Assembly (NCBI RefSeq): GCF_907164915.1
Contig: NC_061865.1
Span: 56,564,587-56,628,586 of the forward strand
Source: Impatiens glandulifera
Taxonomy: Eukaryota; Streptophyta; Magnoliopsida; Ericales; Balsaminaceae
DNA length: 64,000 nucleotides
Direction of reading: 5' to 3'
The position numbers and the translations under genes were made by a program. Positions 10,250 through 19,942 of this stretch are shown in pieces. Numbering within the stretch: the stretch's first letter is position 1; each line of letters starts with the position of its first letter. A model generated the notes under the pieces. It searched no databases, was not told the origin of the DNA, and saw nothing but the letters and a program-made list of their open reading frames with translations.

Positions 10250-12661
10250 TTATACCTGCTCAGAAACTTGAATCCGGCTACATCCTGCGTTTTTCTGCTT
10301 AACATGTAACTTCATCAACCGTCTAACCCTATTCGCCTCATCCCACCTTTCCGCCTCTGCATACATATTCGAAAGAAGAACATAATAACCGCTATGATTT
10401 GGCCTTAGTTTAACCATGTTTTCAGCTACCCAACATCCCATTTCTAAGTTACCATAAACTCTACATGCTCCAAGTAAAGCACCCCATACATTCAGATCCG
10501 GTTCAATATGCAACTTCAGTATAAGCTCTCTAGCCTCCTCAAGAAGTCCAGCTCTACCAAGAATATCTACCATACAAGCATAATGCATTTGCTCAACTGG
10601 AATATCAGAACTACAAAGTTCATCGAAATATCCCCTTCCCTTTTCAACCAATCCTCCATGACTACAAACCGACAAGATTGTAACGTAAGAAACAGAATCA
10701 TATCGCATACCATGATTACTGTCATCCCTCATTGATTCGAAAAGATCAATAGCAGTTTCCAAATATCCAAACATCCCGTATCCTAAAACCATTATGTTCC
10801 ATGAAGCCACATTTCTTACAGTCATTCGGTCGAAAACTGTTTGAGCAAGATCGATTCGACCTGTTTTGCTATAAAGATCCAAAAGTGAGTTACAAATGAA
10901 AACATGATTGTGGAAATTGTGTTTTATAAGAAAACAGTGAACCTCCTTCCCGTGTTTGATAACAGCAAGATTCGCACAAGCCGAGAGAACTCCGATAAAC
11001 GAGACTGCATCGTAGGTCATCCCCACAAGACCCATTTCGGTGAAGAGACTAAGAGAAGTTAAGCAGTCAATCGTCGACGAATAACCTAGGATGAGTATGT
11101 TATAGGAAACCTCGTCCTTGATCAAATTATTATCAAATACCCTTCTCGCATAGTCTAGAGACTGACATTTTGCATACATATCTATAATTGCATTTGAAAC
11201 AAACAAGTCATCCATCCATCCTAATCGGATCGACCAGGCGTGAATTTCTTTTCCTATCCCTAAGTAACCTAGCTCCGCACAAGCTGGAAGAACATTGATT
11301 AAGGTGATAGAGTTGGGATCCTCACCTTGATCTTGCATTTGACTAACAAGACTAACCGCAGTTGCCTGAGGGCCGTTCAAGGCGAAATTAGCGATCATGG
11401 CATTCCAATAAACAACATTTCTTGAATTCGAGTAATGAAACACATTGGATGCTCGAGATGAATGACCTAGTTTTGCGTAGATATCAATCAATGAATTGAC
11501 AACAAATATATCAGAATCTAGATTTAACTTTAAGATGAAAGCATGGAGTTCCTTTCCCAGTATGAGGAAATCAAGCTCGATCATAACAGGTAAAATGCTG
11601 GAAACAGTAATGGCATTTGGTCTAATACCTGCATCAATCATTGATCTCAACATAAACAAAGCAGCTTTACCATTTTTCCAATAAGCAAAGCTTGTTATAG
11701 CAGCATTCCAAGAAACCTGAGTCTTCTCAACCATTTCATTAAAAATGCGTTCCAAACAGTTCAAATTGCCACATTTTCCATACGAATCAATTAAAGCATT
11801 CCCTACAGTCGCTTGACAATCCAAACCTAGCTTCAATACATAACCATGAATCTCACTAGTCAATATCTCATCTTTCAGAGAAGCAGAAACAGGTAAGATG
11901 GTCACAATAGTGGCAACATTTGGTAACAATCCAGACCCCGATACCATCTTCCAAAACATATCAACTGCTTCTTCATAACAACCATTGAATGAAAGTATCC
12001 CAATCCCTGTATTCCAAGATACAATATCCCTATCAAGCATTTCATCAAACACCATATGTGCAGACCTCAAATCACCATAACTTCCATAAAATTGCAAGAG
12101 GGTATTACCCACAAACACATCTAAATATAATCCAAGCTTCAACGAAGAACAATGAACCTCAAGACCTTTCCTGATCTGGGAATTATCAGAACACAACTTA
12201 AGAACAAAAGGAAACGTATGATCATCAGGTCTAATTCCACTCAATATCATCTCATTATAAACCTTGAAACCACAGCAATGTCCAGATATTCCATAAGCTT
12301 TCATTAGAGTGTTCCATAGGAAGGCGGTGCGGCAATAAAGGACGGTGCTTTCAAAGATAGTCCGGGCAGAGATTGTGTCTCCGTATCTGGCGTAACTGAG
12401 AATCAAAGAGGCGGCTATGGAGAAGTTGAAGGGAAGAAAACCATTCAGAAGAGATGCAGCATGGAGTTCTTTGGTCTGTTGAATGGACTGAGCAGAAGAA
12501 GAAAGGTAAAGAATATCGGAATGGGTGCGATTGGTTGATTGATATTGGGTCCATTGTGAATGGGCGGCGATGGCTGATGATGAGAGAAAGGTGAAACGGG
12601 TTGTATATCGTCGTTTTTCACCTGAAAGTAGTGCAATTACAAGGTGGCGGTAATGGATCAT
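10250..12661 (-). CDS. PPR protein, PLS class with E domain, 803 aa, intronless
   Basis: One uninterrupted frame begins with a true ATG at 12661. The N-terminus is rich in R, S and T (YTTRFTFLSSSAIAAH), fitting an organelle transit peptide. The body is a run of 31-36 residue PPR units recognisable by phrases such as FVGNTLLQFYGSYGDLRSAHMVFDEM, DIVSWNTGI, FICNSLLDLYSKTGR and NVASWNIMVLGYG. The C-terminus is an E-type domain (VWGALLGACRVYGNLEMGCWVAENM; YYVLLSNMYAEAERWDEANRVRR; KNAGCSRIQV) with no DYW domain after it. PLS-E proteins are known organelle RNA-binding factors, usually for C-to-U editing, recruiting a deaminase in trans; the target RNA cannot be read from sequence. A Mutator-like element sits 76 bp upstream of the ATG, so the promoter may be transposon-derived. 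Confidence 0.93.
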   Translation of the reverse strand: MIHYRHLVIALLSGEKRRYTTRFTFLSSSAIAAHSQWTQYQSTNRTHSDILYLSSSAQSIQQTKELHAASLLNGFLPFNFSIAASLILSYARYGDTISARTIFESTVLYCRTAFLWNTLMKAYGISGHCCGFKVYNEMILSGIRPDDHTFPFVLKLCSDNSQIRKGLEVHCSSLKLGLYLDVFVGNTLLQFYGSYGDLRSAHMVFDEMLDRDIVSWNTGIGILSFNGCYEEAVDMFWKMVSGSGLLPNVATIVTILPVSASLKDEILTSEIHGYVLKLGLDCQATVGNALIDSYGKCGNLNCLERIFNEMVEKTQVSWNAAITSFAYWKNGKAALFMLRSMIDAGIRPNAITVSSILPVMIELDFLILGKELHAFILKLNLDSDIFVVNSLIDIYAKLGHSSRASNVFHYSNSRNVVYWNAMIANFALNGPQATAVSLVSQMQDQGEDPNSITLINVLPACAELGYLGIGKEIHAWSIRLGWMDDLFVSNAIIDMYAKCQSLDYARRVFDNNLIKDEVSYNILILGYSSTIDCLTSLSLFTEMGLVGMTYDAVSFIGVLSACANLAVIKHGKEVHCFLIKHNFHNHVFICNSLLDLYSKTGRIDLAQTVFDRMTVRNVASWNIMVLGYGMFGYLETAIDLFESMRDDSNHGMRYDSVSYVTILSVCSHGGLVEKGRGYFDELCSSDIPVEQMHYACMVDILGRAGLLEEARELILKLHIEPDLNVWGALLGACRVYGNLEMGCWVAENMVKLRPNHSGYYVLLSNMYAEAERWDEANRVRRLMKLHVKQKNAGCSRIQVSEQV

Positions 12662-12728
12662 GGACTGGAATGGTTTCTTAAATCCATTCGTTTCTGCTTA
12701 CAATCGATTGAATACTCATTACCATTCC

Positions 12729-12737
12729 CGCCAAGAT
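12729..12737. repeat. 9-bp target-site duplication, left copy (CGCCAAGAT)
   Basis: Identical to 16511-16519, immediately outside the other end of the MULE. Nine-base duplications are the hallmark of Mutator-superfamily insertion. Confidence 0.85.
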
Positions 12738-12846
12738 GGGAAATTTGAGGAAATGACCCTAAAGAGGGGTCAAATAGCCGATGGTGCGGGGGAATAATTT
12801 TTATAGCGTTGGTGACCCCAAAACTTTTTAATGACTATTATACCCC

Positions 12847-12882
12847 TGCGTCACGCACCCTCCAGATGCGTGACGCACCCTA
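12847..12882. repeat. Subterminal TGCGTGACGCACC repeats, left TIR
   Basis: GCGTCACGCACCCTCCAGA is followed by TGCGTGACGCACCC within the left TIR; the right TIR has the mirrored pair at about 16366-16400. In DNA transposons such short subterminal repeats are often transposase-binding sites; that role is inference here. Confidence 0.7.
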
Positions 12883-13246
12883 AACCCTATAAAGTCATAA
12901 TTTTTTTTCATTTTCGATTCATTTTCTCTCTCATCCACTCCATTTTTCCCCGTCTTCTCCGCTCCGCCGTGAACCCTAATGGTGGCGGAGAAGACTTTCT
13001 CTTCTTTTTCATCGCCGAAGAACCAATCGAAGAGGCACCGTCGACCATTCCACTATATTCAATGGTCTAGAGCTGCGAAGAATTTCCAACGGCGAACTGC
13101 GGCTCCAACGGCGAACGAAGCAAATTTTTTCACTATATTCGTTTATATTTTGTGTTTATTTTGTTTACATATGATTGTTTGTGTTGATTTCCTTTACAAA
13201 ACGTCATTGATTCGCCCTGATTTGTTGAATGCAGGTTGGTTGGTTG

Positions 13247-13313
13247 GATGCGTAAGTAGGATGCGTCACGCAGGTGCGTCACGTAGGATGCGTCAAGTAG
13301 GATGCGTCTCATC
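13247..13313. repeat. Internal array of GGATGCGTCA(C/A)G(C/T)A units
   Basis: About five diverged units of 10-12 bp: GGATGCGTAAGTA, GGATGCGTCACGCA, GGTGCGTCACGTA, GGATGCGTCAAGTA, GGATGCGTCTC. It is the inverted counterpart of the larger array at 15871-15975 in the same element. Confidence 0.75.
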
Positions 13314-13934
13314 TGGTTAGCACATTCTCTGCCTAACGCTTCTTCTGGTTTCCTTGTTTTATCGTAGACGTGTGAAATAGATACCAACTTATTTAGGTTT
13401 CCGGAGGAAGGATCACTAGAATCAGTTATTATAGATAGTTATTGATTTATATCTAGGGTTTGAACATAGTGTCGATTTTCCAGCAAGCACACTCCCGTGG
13501 ACGTGTAGTATCATATAGCTGTGGAATCTCTATCTATGGTTTGGAACCTATTGCGTCCCCTTTTTTTTGTAACCATTGTTGTATCATTTCGAAAGTTATT
13601 TTGGCATGTTATTGTACCCTAAATAACTTATCTTGTGTTTTATGATCTGTTGCATCTTTTCAGTTATGTTCTAGATCTTCCTTTTGTTACCTTTTTGAGA
13701 ATTATGCAGGACTTTTGATTTTTTTTTTTTTGTAATTGATTGTTTACATAAAGTGTTAAAACTTTAGAGTGACGTCTCCAAGAATTGTTATTGCATTGTT
13801 ATTTGAATGAACTCGGAAATACATTTCAAAAATGACGTCTCCAACTCTCCATTGTATCCTTTTGCAAATATAAGTCATGCCCAATATTGAATTTCTCATT
13901 TTGATGTCTCACATTACTGCTGAACATTGTTGTT

Positions 13935-14415
13935 AGGTTGGAAAATCATGGATTGGACCCAAATGCTGAAATTGTTCCCAAGTGAGTATGATATCAATTT
14001 CTTTATACATTCATACATATAAATCTTCAAATCCTTCATAAAACAACTAGACAAACAGACACTTAAAAAGATTGCACATGCTACATTGTAATGTACTTTA
14101 TTTGCTTATCCTATCTTGAAAATTTTATAGGAGTTGAAAGTAGCTTATTTGTTCATACAGGGGGACCAATAACTGGGAAAATCGATCCACGGGCAATGCA
14201 TGGAACTCCTTAGCATTGTCTCCAAAAAGTGATGGTGGTAGTGGTACTCGACCATCAACTGCAGCTAGCGATAGAGGGCATGAACCTGTTCCAAGTTCAT
14301 GGGGTTCAAATTTTAGGCCATCATCAGCCTCTAGAGCATTGTCATCAAACCAATCAGCATTGACATCATTACGTCCTCACAATGCAGAAACAAGGCCTGG
14401 AAGTAGCTCACAAAT
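13935..14415 (+). pseudogene. Captured MOS1-like gene fragment (two exons plus intron)
   Basis: The first piece reads RLENHGLDPNAEIVPK and stops at a good donor (CCCAA|GTGAGT, 13981). After about 180 bp an acceptor (ATACAG, ending about 14160) leads in phase into GTNNWENRSTGNAWNSLALS, then GSGTRPSTAASDRGHEPVPS, WGSNFRPSSASRALSSNQSA, LTSLRPHNAETRPGSSSQ. From memory this matches the N-terminal part of plant MODIFIER OF SNC1 1 (MOS1), a large protein regulating immune-receptor gene expression. Only about 110 residues survive and the frame soon stops, so it cannot make MOS1. It lies wholly inside the MULE. Transcription might yield a chimeric or antisense RNA; nothing here proves that. Confidence 0.75.
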
Positions 14416-14829
14416 AGTAATGTTAGGATATCCTATGTTCTTACACAAATAGGAAAATGCATTTTCTCTTGCAATTGCAATCTGATGCATTATGGAAATT
14501 ATTATAACTTCAAGTATGCTAATTATCATACCTATGTTAATTACCATACCTGAAGAATGATAAAAACTCACTTTATTATAGTATGGACTTGAGTGTGTAA
14601 TGAGCTCTAAAATGAGTTTGTATGTAGAATTCTATTTAGAAATGAAAAGTCTTTATTAGAGTTGTTTAGAACACTACTACTTCTAATGGATTTCATTTTG
14701 TGATTTGCCCTTTTTAAAACCCTTATCTCTTTTTCATATCAGATTGATGTTGGTGCACACATCTATCTATTGGAGGATATTTTAATGATTGAAATGCAAA
14801 TGGTCATTTAAATGAATGATATTTCTTAC

Positions 14830-14998
14830 TTAATAATTGTGCAGACGAATATGTTTAGGGTCCAGCAGCACAAGAAAGACAAGAAGGCAGCAACGGTACC
14901 ACCCCGAAAGCCCAGAAAGATACAGGAGATGATGATAACTGAGAAGTTCCTGAAAACCTTCCCTAGACACTGTTGTTATGTATTATGTATGTAAGAAT
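14830..14998 (+). pseudogene. Possible further captured exon, origin not recognised
   Basis: After a good acceptor (TTGTGCAG) the frame reads TNMFRVQQHKKDKKAATVPP, then RKPRKIQEMMITEKFLKTF, ending near 14995. Composition and the acceptor look exonic, but I cannot name the source gene. It may be another part of the captured donor. Confidence 0.35.
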
Positions 14999-15302
14999 GT
15001 ATGTATGAGCCCTAAAAGGCTTTCCATTTTATCCATTTAATTTTGGCTTTGACTTTGGCTTGTAGATGAATTATGGAAAGAGTGATTGGAGTTTTATTGG
15101 AGATTAATATGCCAAATTAATTCAAGCAATGTTCTTGTTTCTTCAAATGCTGATTATTATTAATAAAAAGTTTTTTGAGTTATATATCAACATATAGTTA
15201 AAAAATTAAACAATTTTTACTTGCAAAAGAAAATTAATTCAACTAAAAGAAAGACTAATAAATAAAAAAGAGTGTTATATTTTGCTATCTATTAAGAAGA
15301 AG

Positions 15303-15737
15303 CTAGCAATTCAGATTGATTAGCAAAGCCAAAAGATGATATCTTCCTCCTTGACCATACTTTTCATTCCATTTTCGAAGCTCGTTCATGTTAGATGCCT
15401 CATCATTCGTAAACACTAGCCAAGAGAATTTTAGCCATGTTGTCTTCCTACTTCCGCCATGGACTGTTTTAGCTAAGAAAATTTTGAATATCTTGACACT
15501 TTCACCAAACCACTGCAAACATCATTTGTAAACACAAGTGTTCAGTAGTTGTTTTCTTTCTATTAAGGGAAATCAATAGAAACAAAATAAAAATTAAATT
15601 CAACAGTTAGTTACCTCTGATAATAAAGTTGAGGTAGTTATGTTGATAAAACTTGTGCTTGCTTTAGTTGCAAGTGCCTTAGCAATAAGGGTTTTACCAA
15701 TTTCAGGAGGTCCAAAAAGTAATATCCCCTTGCAAAG
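15303..15737 (-). pseudogene. Captured AAA-ATPase fragment
   Basis: Exon-like block 15737-15615 reads LCKGILLFGPPEIGKTLIAK, then ALATKASTSFINITTSTLLSE. This is the Walker A exon of a plant ATAD1/katanin-like AAA ATPase, with the motif altered to GPPEIGKT (usual GPPGTGKT). It ends in a valid donor. The next block (about 15512-15303) starts WFGESVKIFKIFLAK, as expected for the family, then jumps to a C-terminal-looking EASNMNELRKWNEKYGQGG. Walker B and most of the ATPase core are missing, so the fragment is internally deleted and cannot encode an active ATPase. It lies inside the MULE, opposite in orientation to the MOS1-like piece. Confidence 0.75.
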
Positions 15738-15870
15738 CTAAAACAAACAAACAAAAGTATATTTTTTTTTCTTTTATAAATGGGAGTATTATGATGAAAT
15801 AGACTAATGAAACAGTACTACTAGTAGTAATTCAATCATTCTTCTTCTATTGAACGATTTAAGAGGCATA

Positions 15871-15975
15871 TGTGTGACGCACCTGCGTGACGCACCTGCT
15901 TGACGCATCTGCGTGACGCACCTGCTTGACGCACCTGCGTGACGCACCTGCGTTACGCAACTGTGTTACGCACCC
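15871..15975. repeat. Tandem array of TGCGTGACGCACC units, right side of MULE
   Basis: About nine units of 10-12 bp in direct tandem (GTGTGACGCACC, TGCGTGACGCACC, TGCTTGACGCATC, and so on, then TGCGTTACGCAAC). Each unit contains a self-complementary GCGTGACGC-like core. GC content contrasts sharply with the AT-rich surroundings. Confidence 0.85.
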
Positions 15976-16510
15976 GGATTCCGCCGCAACGGTGACATTC
16001 ACCTACTCAATCCCTAATCACTAAACCTTAACAAACAATGCGTCGAAAGAGAGAAATAAAGAAAGGAGGAAGAATACAGTTTACAGATTATGAATATATA
16101 ATGAATCTGAAATGCAAAAAGCTACAAAATGATCCATTTGTGGTAACCTGTAATCTGTAATCTGAAGGATAGCAGCGAACATCTCCTTCGTTGGGATTCC
16201 GCCGTCTTCGTCGGGGTCTTCGTCGGGGATCGTCGTCGGGGTGGTCTTTTTAGAGAGAAGGAGGAGAATGAGAAGTGAAGAAAGAGAAAAGAAAGAAAGA
16301 AATGGGAAGAACTGAATTTTTTTTATTATATAGTAAGGGCATTGTGGACTTTTCACAATGCCCTCGGGTGCGTCACGCAACCGGAGGGTGCGTGACGCAA
16401 TAGGGGTATTTTCGGCAGAAAATTTTTTGGGGGTCACCAGCGCTATAAAAATTATCCCCCCGCACCAAACATAATTAGCCCCCTTTTGGGGGTCATTTCC
16501 TCAAATTCCC

Positions 16511-16519
16511 CGCCAAGAT
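16511..16519. repeat. 9-bp target-site duplication, right copy (CGCCAAGAT)
   Basis: Exact match to 12729-12737. Confidence 0.85.
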
Positions 16520-17776
16520 CGTATATTTCTTATTTTTCTGATGAAATTCGATAATTTATATATAAATTTTAAGTAAATAATAAATTAACTATGTTTTTTT
16601 TAGCAATAAGAAGAAAACAATGATAAAATTAAATAGAAGATTTTTTTTTTTTGTATGTAATATATATTTAAAATTCATATTATTATAAAAAAATAATTTA
16701 AATTTTATATAATAAATAAATAAATATATTGATGATATTATATATTTAATTGTGTTTATTAATGTTTGGTAACATCGGGACGAAATTAAGAAAATGACAC
16801 AAATATCATCTTTATCAACTACCCATTGAACTTAAAAATTAAAAAAAAATAAAAAATAAAAATAAAAAATATGACATTTTTATTTGAAACTGTAATATGT
16901 ATTATAATACTCACATTTACAAAAGAAAAAAATAAAGAAAAGTTTTACAACAATTATGGCTTGTTTGTTTCCACATGTTATTTACTCGTCTTCACAAAAG
17001 TTATACAATCGTAAATAATAAGTTAATGGCGTTTGAAAACGTTAGAACAAAATATAAGTTAGTATAATTTTACTGGTAAAAAGTTAGTGAGTTTCAAAAA
17101 AAATATCCAAAATCTCAATTACTCTCAATAAAAAGTCAATTCGACAATTTATATATATATATAAAAATAAAATGATGCTTAATTTTCAAAGTGTTCGAAT
17201 TGCTGGATCGAGAACTGTGATTAATTTGAATATATATGTGAGAGTAAATAGATATTTGAGTCAGATGGTGGGTTGACCCGGCATAAACTTCAAATTAAAA
17301 ATAAAATAAAAAATGTTATATTATGTTTCAAACTTGCAACCTAACAAAACTAAGTATAATTTAACTAAGTGTGATTGTCATGTGGTTTGCCGATGAATAA
17401 TAGACCGATATCAATTAAAAGTGATTAAAAAATGTGAATTAAATATTTGATTAACCAAAGTGTGAGGTCACAATTTTTAAAAAAATATATATTAAATATT
17501 TGATTTACGAAAATAAAAGTGTAAAATCATTAAATGAGATGTTTATTCTAATTGGAAATGCAAGATGTATTACTATACTCACATTTAAAAAAAAAATTAT
17601 GCGATTTAATGTTTTTTCTTATGTATAACTAACATTTATGGCTTGTTTGTTTCCATATTAATGTTATTTACTCACATTTACAAAAGTTATATAACATGGT
17701 TTGTTTGTTTCCGCATTAAAGTTATTTTATTATGAGTCATCATGGGTAAGCCTAGTCTAACCAGCCTTTCTATGTG
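16520..17776. other. AT-rich intergenic DNA with dispersed repeats
   Basis: No gene seen. It holds copy B of the 9.3 kb repeat (17171-17291) and, at about 17370-17530, phrases related to the 5.4-6.1 kb repeat family. The phrase GGCTTGTTTGTTTCCA(T/C) recurs at about 16957 and 17640, with a shorter form (GGTTTGTTTGTTTCC) at about 17698, each followed by GTTATTTACTC-like sequence. Confidence 0.5.
17171..17291 (+). repeat. Dispersed repeat, copy B (copy A at 9338-9451)
   Basis: ATGCTTAATTTTCAAAGTGTTC..GGATCGAGAACTGTGATTAATTTG..ATATATATGTGAGAGTAAAT..GTGGGTTGACCCGGCATAAAC aligns with copy A along its whole length with point changes. Confidence 0.7.
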
Positions 17777-18158
17777 AAAATTTGATCAAATGACTCTCAA
17801 GAGATGATCATTCTAAAAAATAACCTCTAAAATTTCAGTTTTTATATTTGACCCTTTTTTATAATTTTGGACGAGACTCACCTGCAACGTCGGAGGACGA
17901 CGAGACCCAGTAGCATTGCCGTGTAGATCCGACCGACTTTTTTCATTCCCATTTAGCCTTCAAAATGGATATGTTCATTTCTTTCATTCTCATTTAGTTG
18001 AAGAACACTCTATATGTTTGTTACGTTTGAAATGATGTGTCAAATGTACATTTAAAATTCTGTGTCAAAATGGGTTTGTTTACTAAACGATCCACGACCC
18101 ACGACCCACGCACTGTTGCGTCCCACGACCCACGCACTATTATGTTCTTCTGTCAAAT

Positions 18159-18418
18159 ATGTATTCGGATGTTGGAAGATGGAAGGAAGTGATGAAAGTT
18201 AGGAAGCTGATGAAAAAAAGAGGAGTTGTGAAGCAGCCTGGTTGTAGTTGGATTGAAATCAAGAGCAGGGTGCATGTATTCATGGTGAAAGATGGAAGTC
18301 TGGAAGACATCCTCAAAGAAGAGAAATTTATTTACTTATTAGAAATCTTACTAAGGAAATGAGATTAGCTGACGATTTGGAGATGGATTTTGAAGAAATC
18401 TTACAAGTTGCTGTTTAA
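18159..18418 (+). pseudogene. PPR protein C-terminal fragment with frameshift
   Basis: The frame reads MYSDVGRWKEVMKVRKLMKK, then RGVVKQPGCSWIEIKSRVHV, FMVKDGS. This is the E/E+ region that precedes a DYW domain in PLS-class PPR proteins. It then stops at 18360. A second frame overlapping the end reads LTKEMRLADDLEMDFEEILQ, which continues the family pattern, so one frameshift separates them. No PPR repeats lie upstream. It resembles none of the three intact PPR genes here closely enough to be a copy of them. Probably a fragment carried by the surrounding element. Confidence 0.75.
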
Positions 18419-18429
18419 ACAGATGTTGG

Positions 18430-19320
18430 CTGGTTCTAGGTATAAGTCAGAAACTAAAGTTTTGATTTATTTGCATCTCCTTTGATATATAAAATTGTTC
18501 AACCAAAAAAATAAAGCATTTTGTTTTTGCAAATGACATGTAATCAGCCATTTCCTTTTTGGAAGCTTGCAATTTCTTCACAGCACCTTTTACAATAACA
18601 ATTTATAAATACTTTTTGTTTCAAGATCTAGATTTGAATCTGGTTCCATATGAGAAACTGATGATAAATTTTCCAATTTATTCCCTAATTAAGTTTTGTT
18701 TTTAAACGTGTTCTCGGTTGGATCAGATATTTTCTACAGATTACTATGTACTAGTTTAGTTTAGCGAATGTGTTGAATAGTTTGGACTGGATGGATCTAA
18801 TTCATACATAAATTCATTGACATTTCTTTAAATTTCAAGTTAAAATTTTATTTGTAGTTTCAGGATTATGAGTTTAAAGTTTAAACACTTCTCTTGCCTT
18901 AAACTTATTTGAAATAGTTTGATTTTGATGCAGTTAATGTGGTTATTTGATCAACTAAGTACACTCCTGACAGACATCTCCAAGATTATGCTATAAACAT
19001 CTAAATACAATTCACTAGGCCTGCACTAGCAAGGGAAAGCCTTCTCCTTGCTTCCTTTTTTCGAGAAAATTCACTGGGCCTGCAGCAATTCGTCTTCTCA
19101 ACACGGTAAACATAGATTATTTCAACATTTTACTTTTGTTGTTTTGTTTAAAAAAAATAATTAATTCTCTTTTGTTTAGGTTTAAAAGGCTAGTTTTATA
19201 AAGAAAATGTGTAACTAGTTCCATCAAATAAACAAGAAGAAATTTCTGTAACAACATCATGTAAATTATTCATTTCATATAATAAAAAATTTAAGAAACT
19301 TGATTTGGACATTGTAATAG
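18430..19320. other. Interior of the second element, no gene seen
   Basis: Ordinary AT-rich sequence between the PPR fragment and the tandem repeat. A short near-duplicate (TTCACTAGGCCTGCA, TTCACTGGGCCTGCA) occurs at about 19011 and 19070. No coding frame is supportable. Confidence 0.4.
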
Positions 19321-19323
19321 AAT

Positions 19324-19640
19324 ATGAAAGTTGAAGAATATATATTTCACTAACATACCCAATTCTTTATCAAAACATAAATTGACAAAATCCAATTTAA
19401 ATCAAATAGCACACACAACCCTTTTAAAAAAATAATTCATACATATCAAAGTTGAAGAATATAGAATTTCACTAACATACTCATTTCTTTATCAAAACAT
19501 AAATTGATAAAATCCAATTTAAATCAAATAGCACACACCCATTTCTTTATCAAAACATAAATTGACAAAATCCAATTTAAATCAAATAGAACACACAACT
19601 CTTTTGAAAGAATAATTCATACATATCAAAATCATTTCAA
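19324..19640. repeat. Tandem repeat, about 2.5 copies of a 90-125 bp unit
   Basis: TTTATCAAAACATAAATTGA followed by CAAAATCCAATTTAAATCAA occurs three times (from about 19367, 19490 and 19546). The flanking phrase AAAGTTGAAGAATATA occurs twice and ATAATTCATACATATCAAA twice. Copies are nearly identical, so the expansion is recent. Confidence 0.85.
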
Positions 19641-19680
19641 TGCTTATATATATCATCACTCTGTTTAAAATTTCCAATAG

Positions 19681-19690
19681 AAAAAAAAAA
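19681..19690 (-). terminator. Pol III oligo-T terminator of tRNA-Phe
   Basis: Ten consecutive T on the minus strand, beginning five bases after the tRNA 3' end. Confidence 0.8.
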
Positions 19691-19694
19691 CTTT

Positions 19695-19719
19695 TGCGGT
19701 GAAGGTGGATCGAACACCT

Positions 19720-19762
<43 letters not shown>

Positions 19763-19767
19763 CCCGC
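19695..19767 (-). tRNA. tRNA-Phe (GAA)
   Basis: The minus strand reads GCGGGGATAGCTCAGTTGGG.. with anticodon GAA in the loop ACTGAAGAT, TTCGATC in the T loop and ..TCACCGCA at the 3' end (73 nt, no intron, CCA not encoded). D, anticodon and T stems all pair; the T stem is AGGTG/CACCT. The acceptor stem has the G5-A68 mismatch that I recall from plant tRNA-Phe. A run of T residues (about 10) follows the 3' end at 19690-19681, a good Pol III terminator. It is probably functional even though it lies inside a transposon-like block. Confidence 0.95.
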
Positions 19768-19833
19768 TTATTAATAAGTTTATTAAATTACTTTTACATA
19801 TTGCGTGGTACGCAATTGAATTGCAATTGAATC

Positions 19834-19942
19834 CACGCCCCACCCAACCCCACGTTCCACGCCTCACCCATGCCCAAGCCCACGCACCACCTTCACACCC
19901 CACTCCCACGCACCACCATCACGCCCCACCCCACGACCCACT
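19834..19942. repeat. C-rich degenerate repeats (CCCACGCACCAC-type)
   Basis: About 10 variants of CCACGCCCCACC / CCCACGCACCACC in tandem, strand-asymmetric (C and A rich), in the subterminal zone of the second element. Similar CACGACCCACGCAC units occur near its left side. The open frames through it are compositional artefacts. Confidence 0.7.

Larger units (their letters stand above)
12738..16510. mobile_element. Pack-MULE-like transposon carrying captured gene fragments, 3773 bp
   Basis: The left end reads GGGAAATTTGAGGAAATGACCC; the right end is its near-perfect inverse, GGGTCATTTCCTCAAATTCCC. The terminal inverted repeats extend about 140-150 bp and share GGTGCGGGGGAATAATTTTT.. AGCG.TGGTGACCCC and the GCGTCACGCACCCTCC phrase. 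An exact 9-bp duplication flanks the element. No transposase is visible, so it is non-autonomous. Inside are arrays of a TGCGTGACGCACC-type repeat next to the TIRs, a MOS1-like fragment retaining an intron (about 13935-14415, plus strand) and an AAA-ATPase fragment with at least one intron (15303-15737, minus strand). Retained introns show capture at DNA level. It lies 76 bp upstream of the PPR start codon. Confidence 0.9.

Noticed and set aside
12831..13387. ORFs near the left end of the MULE
   Set aside because: They run through TIR and subterminal repeats in several frames with no family resemblance. A captured exon at about 12978-13080 is possible but unsupported.
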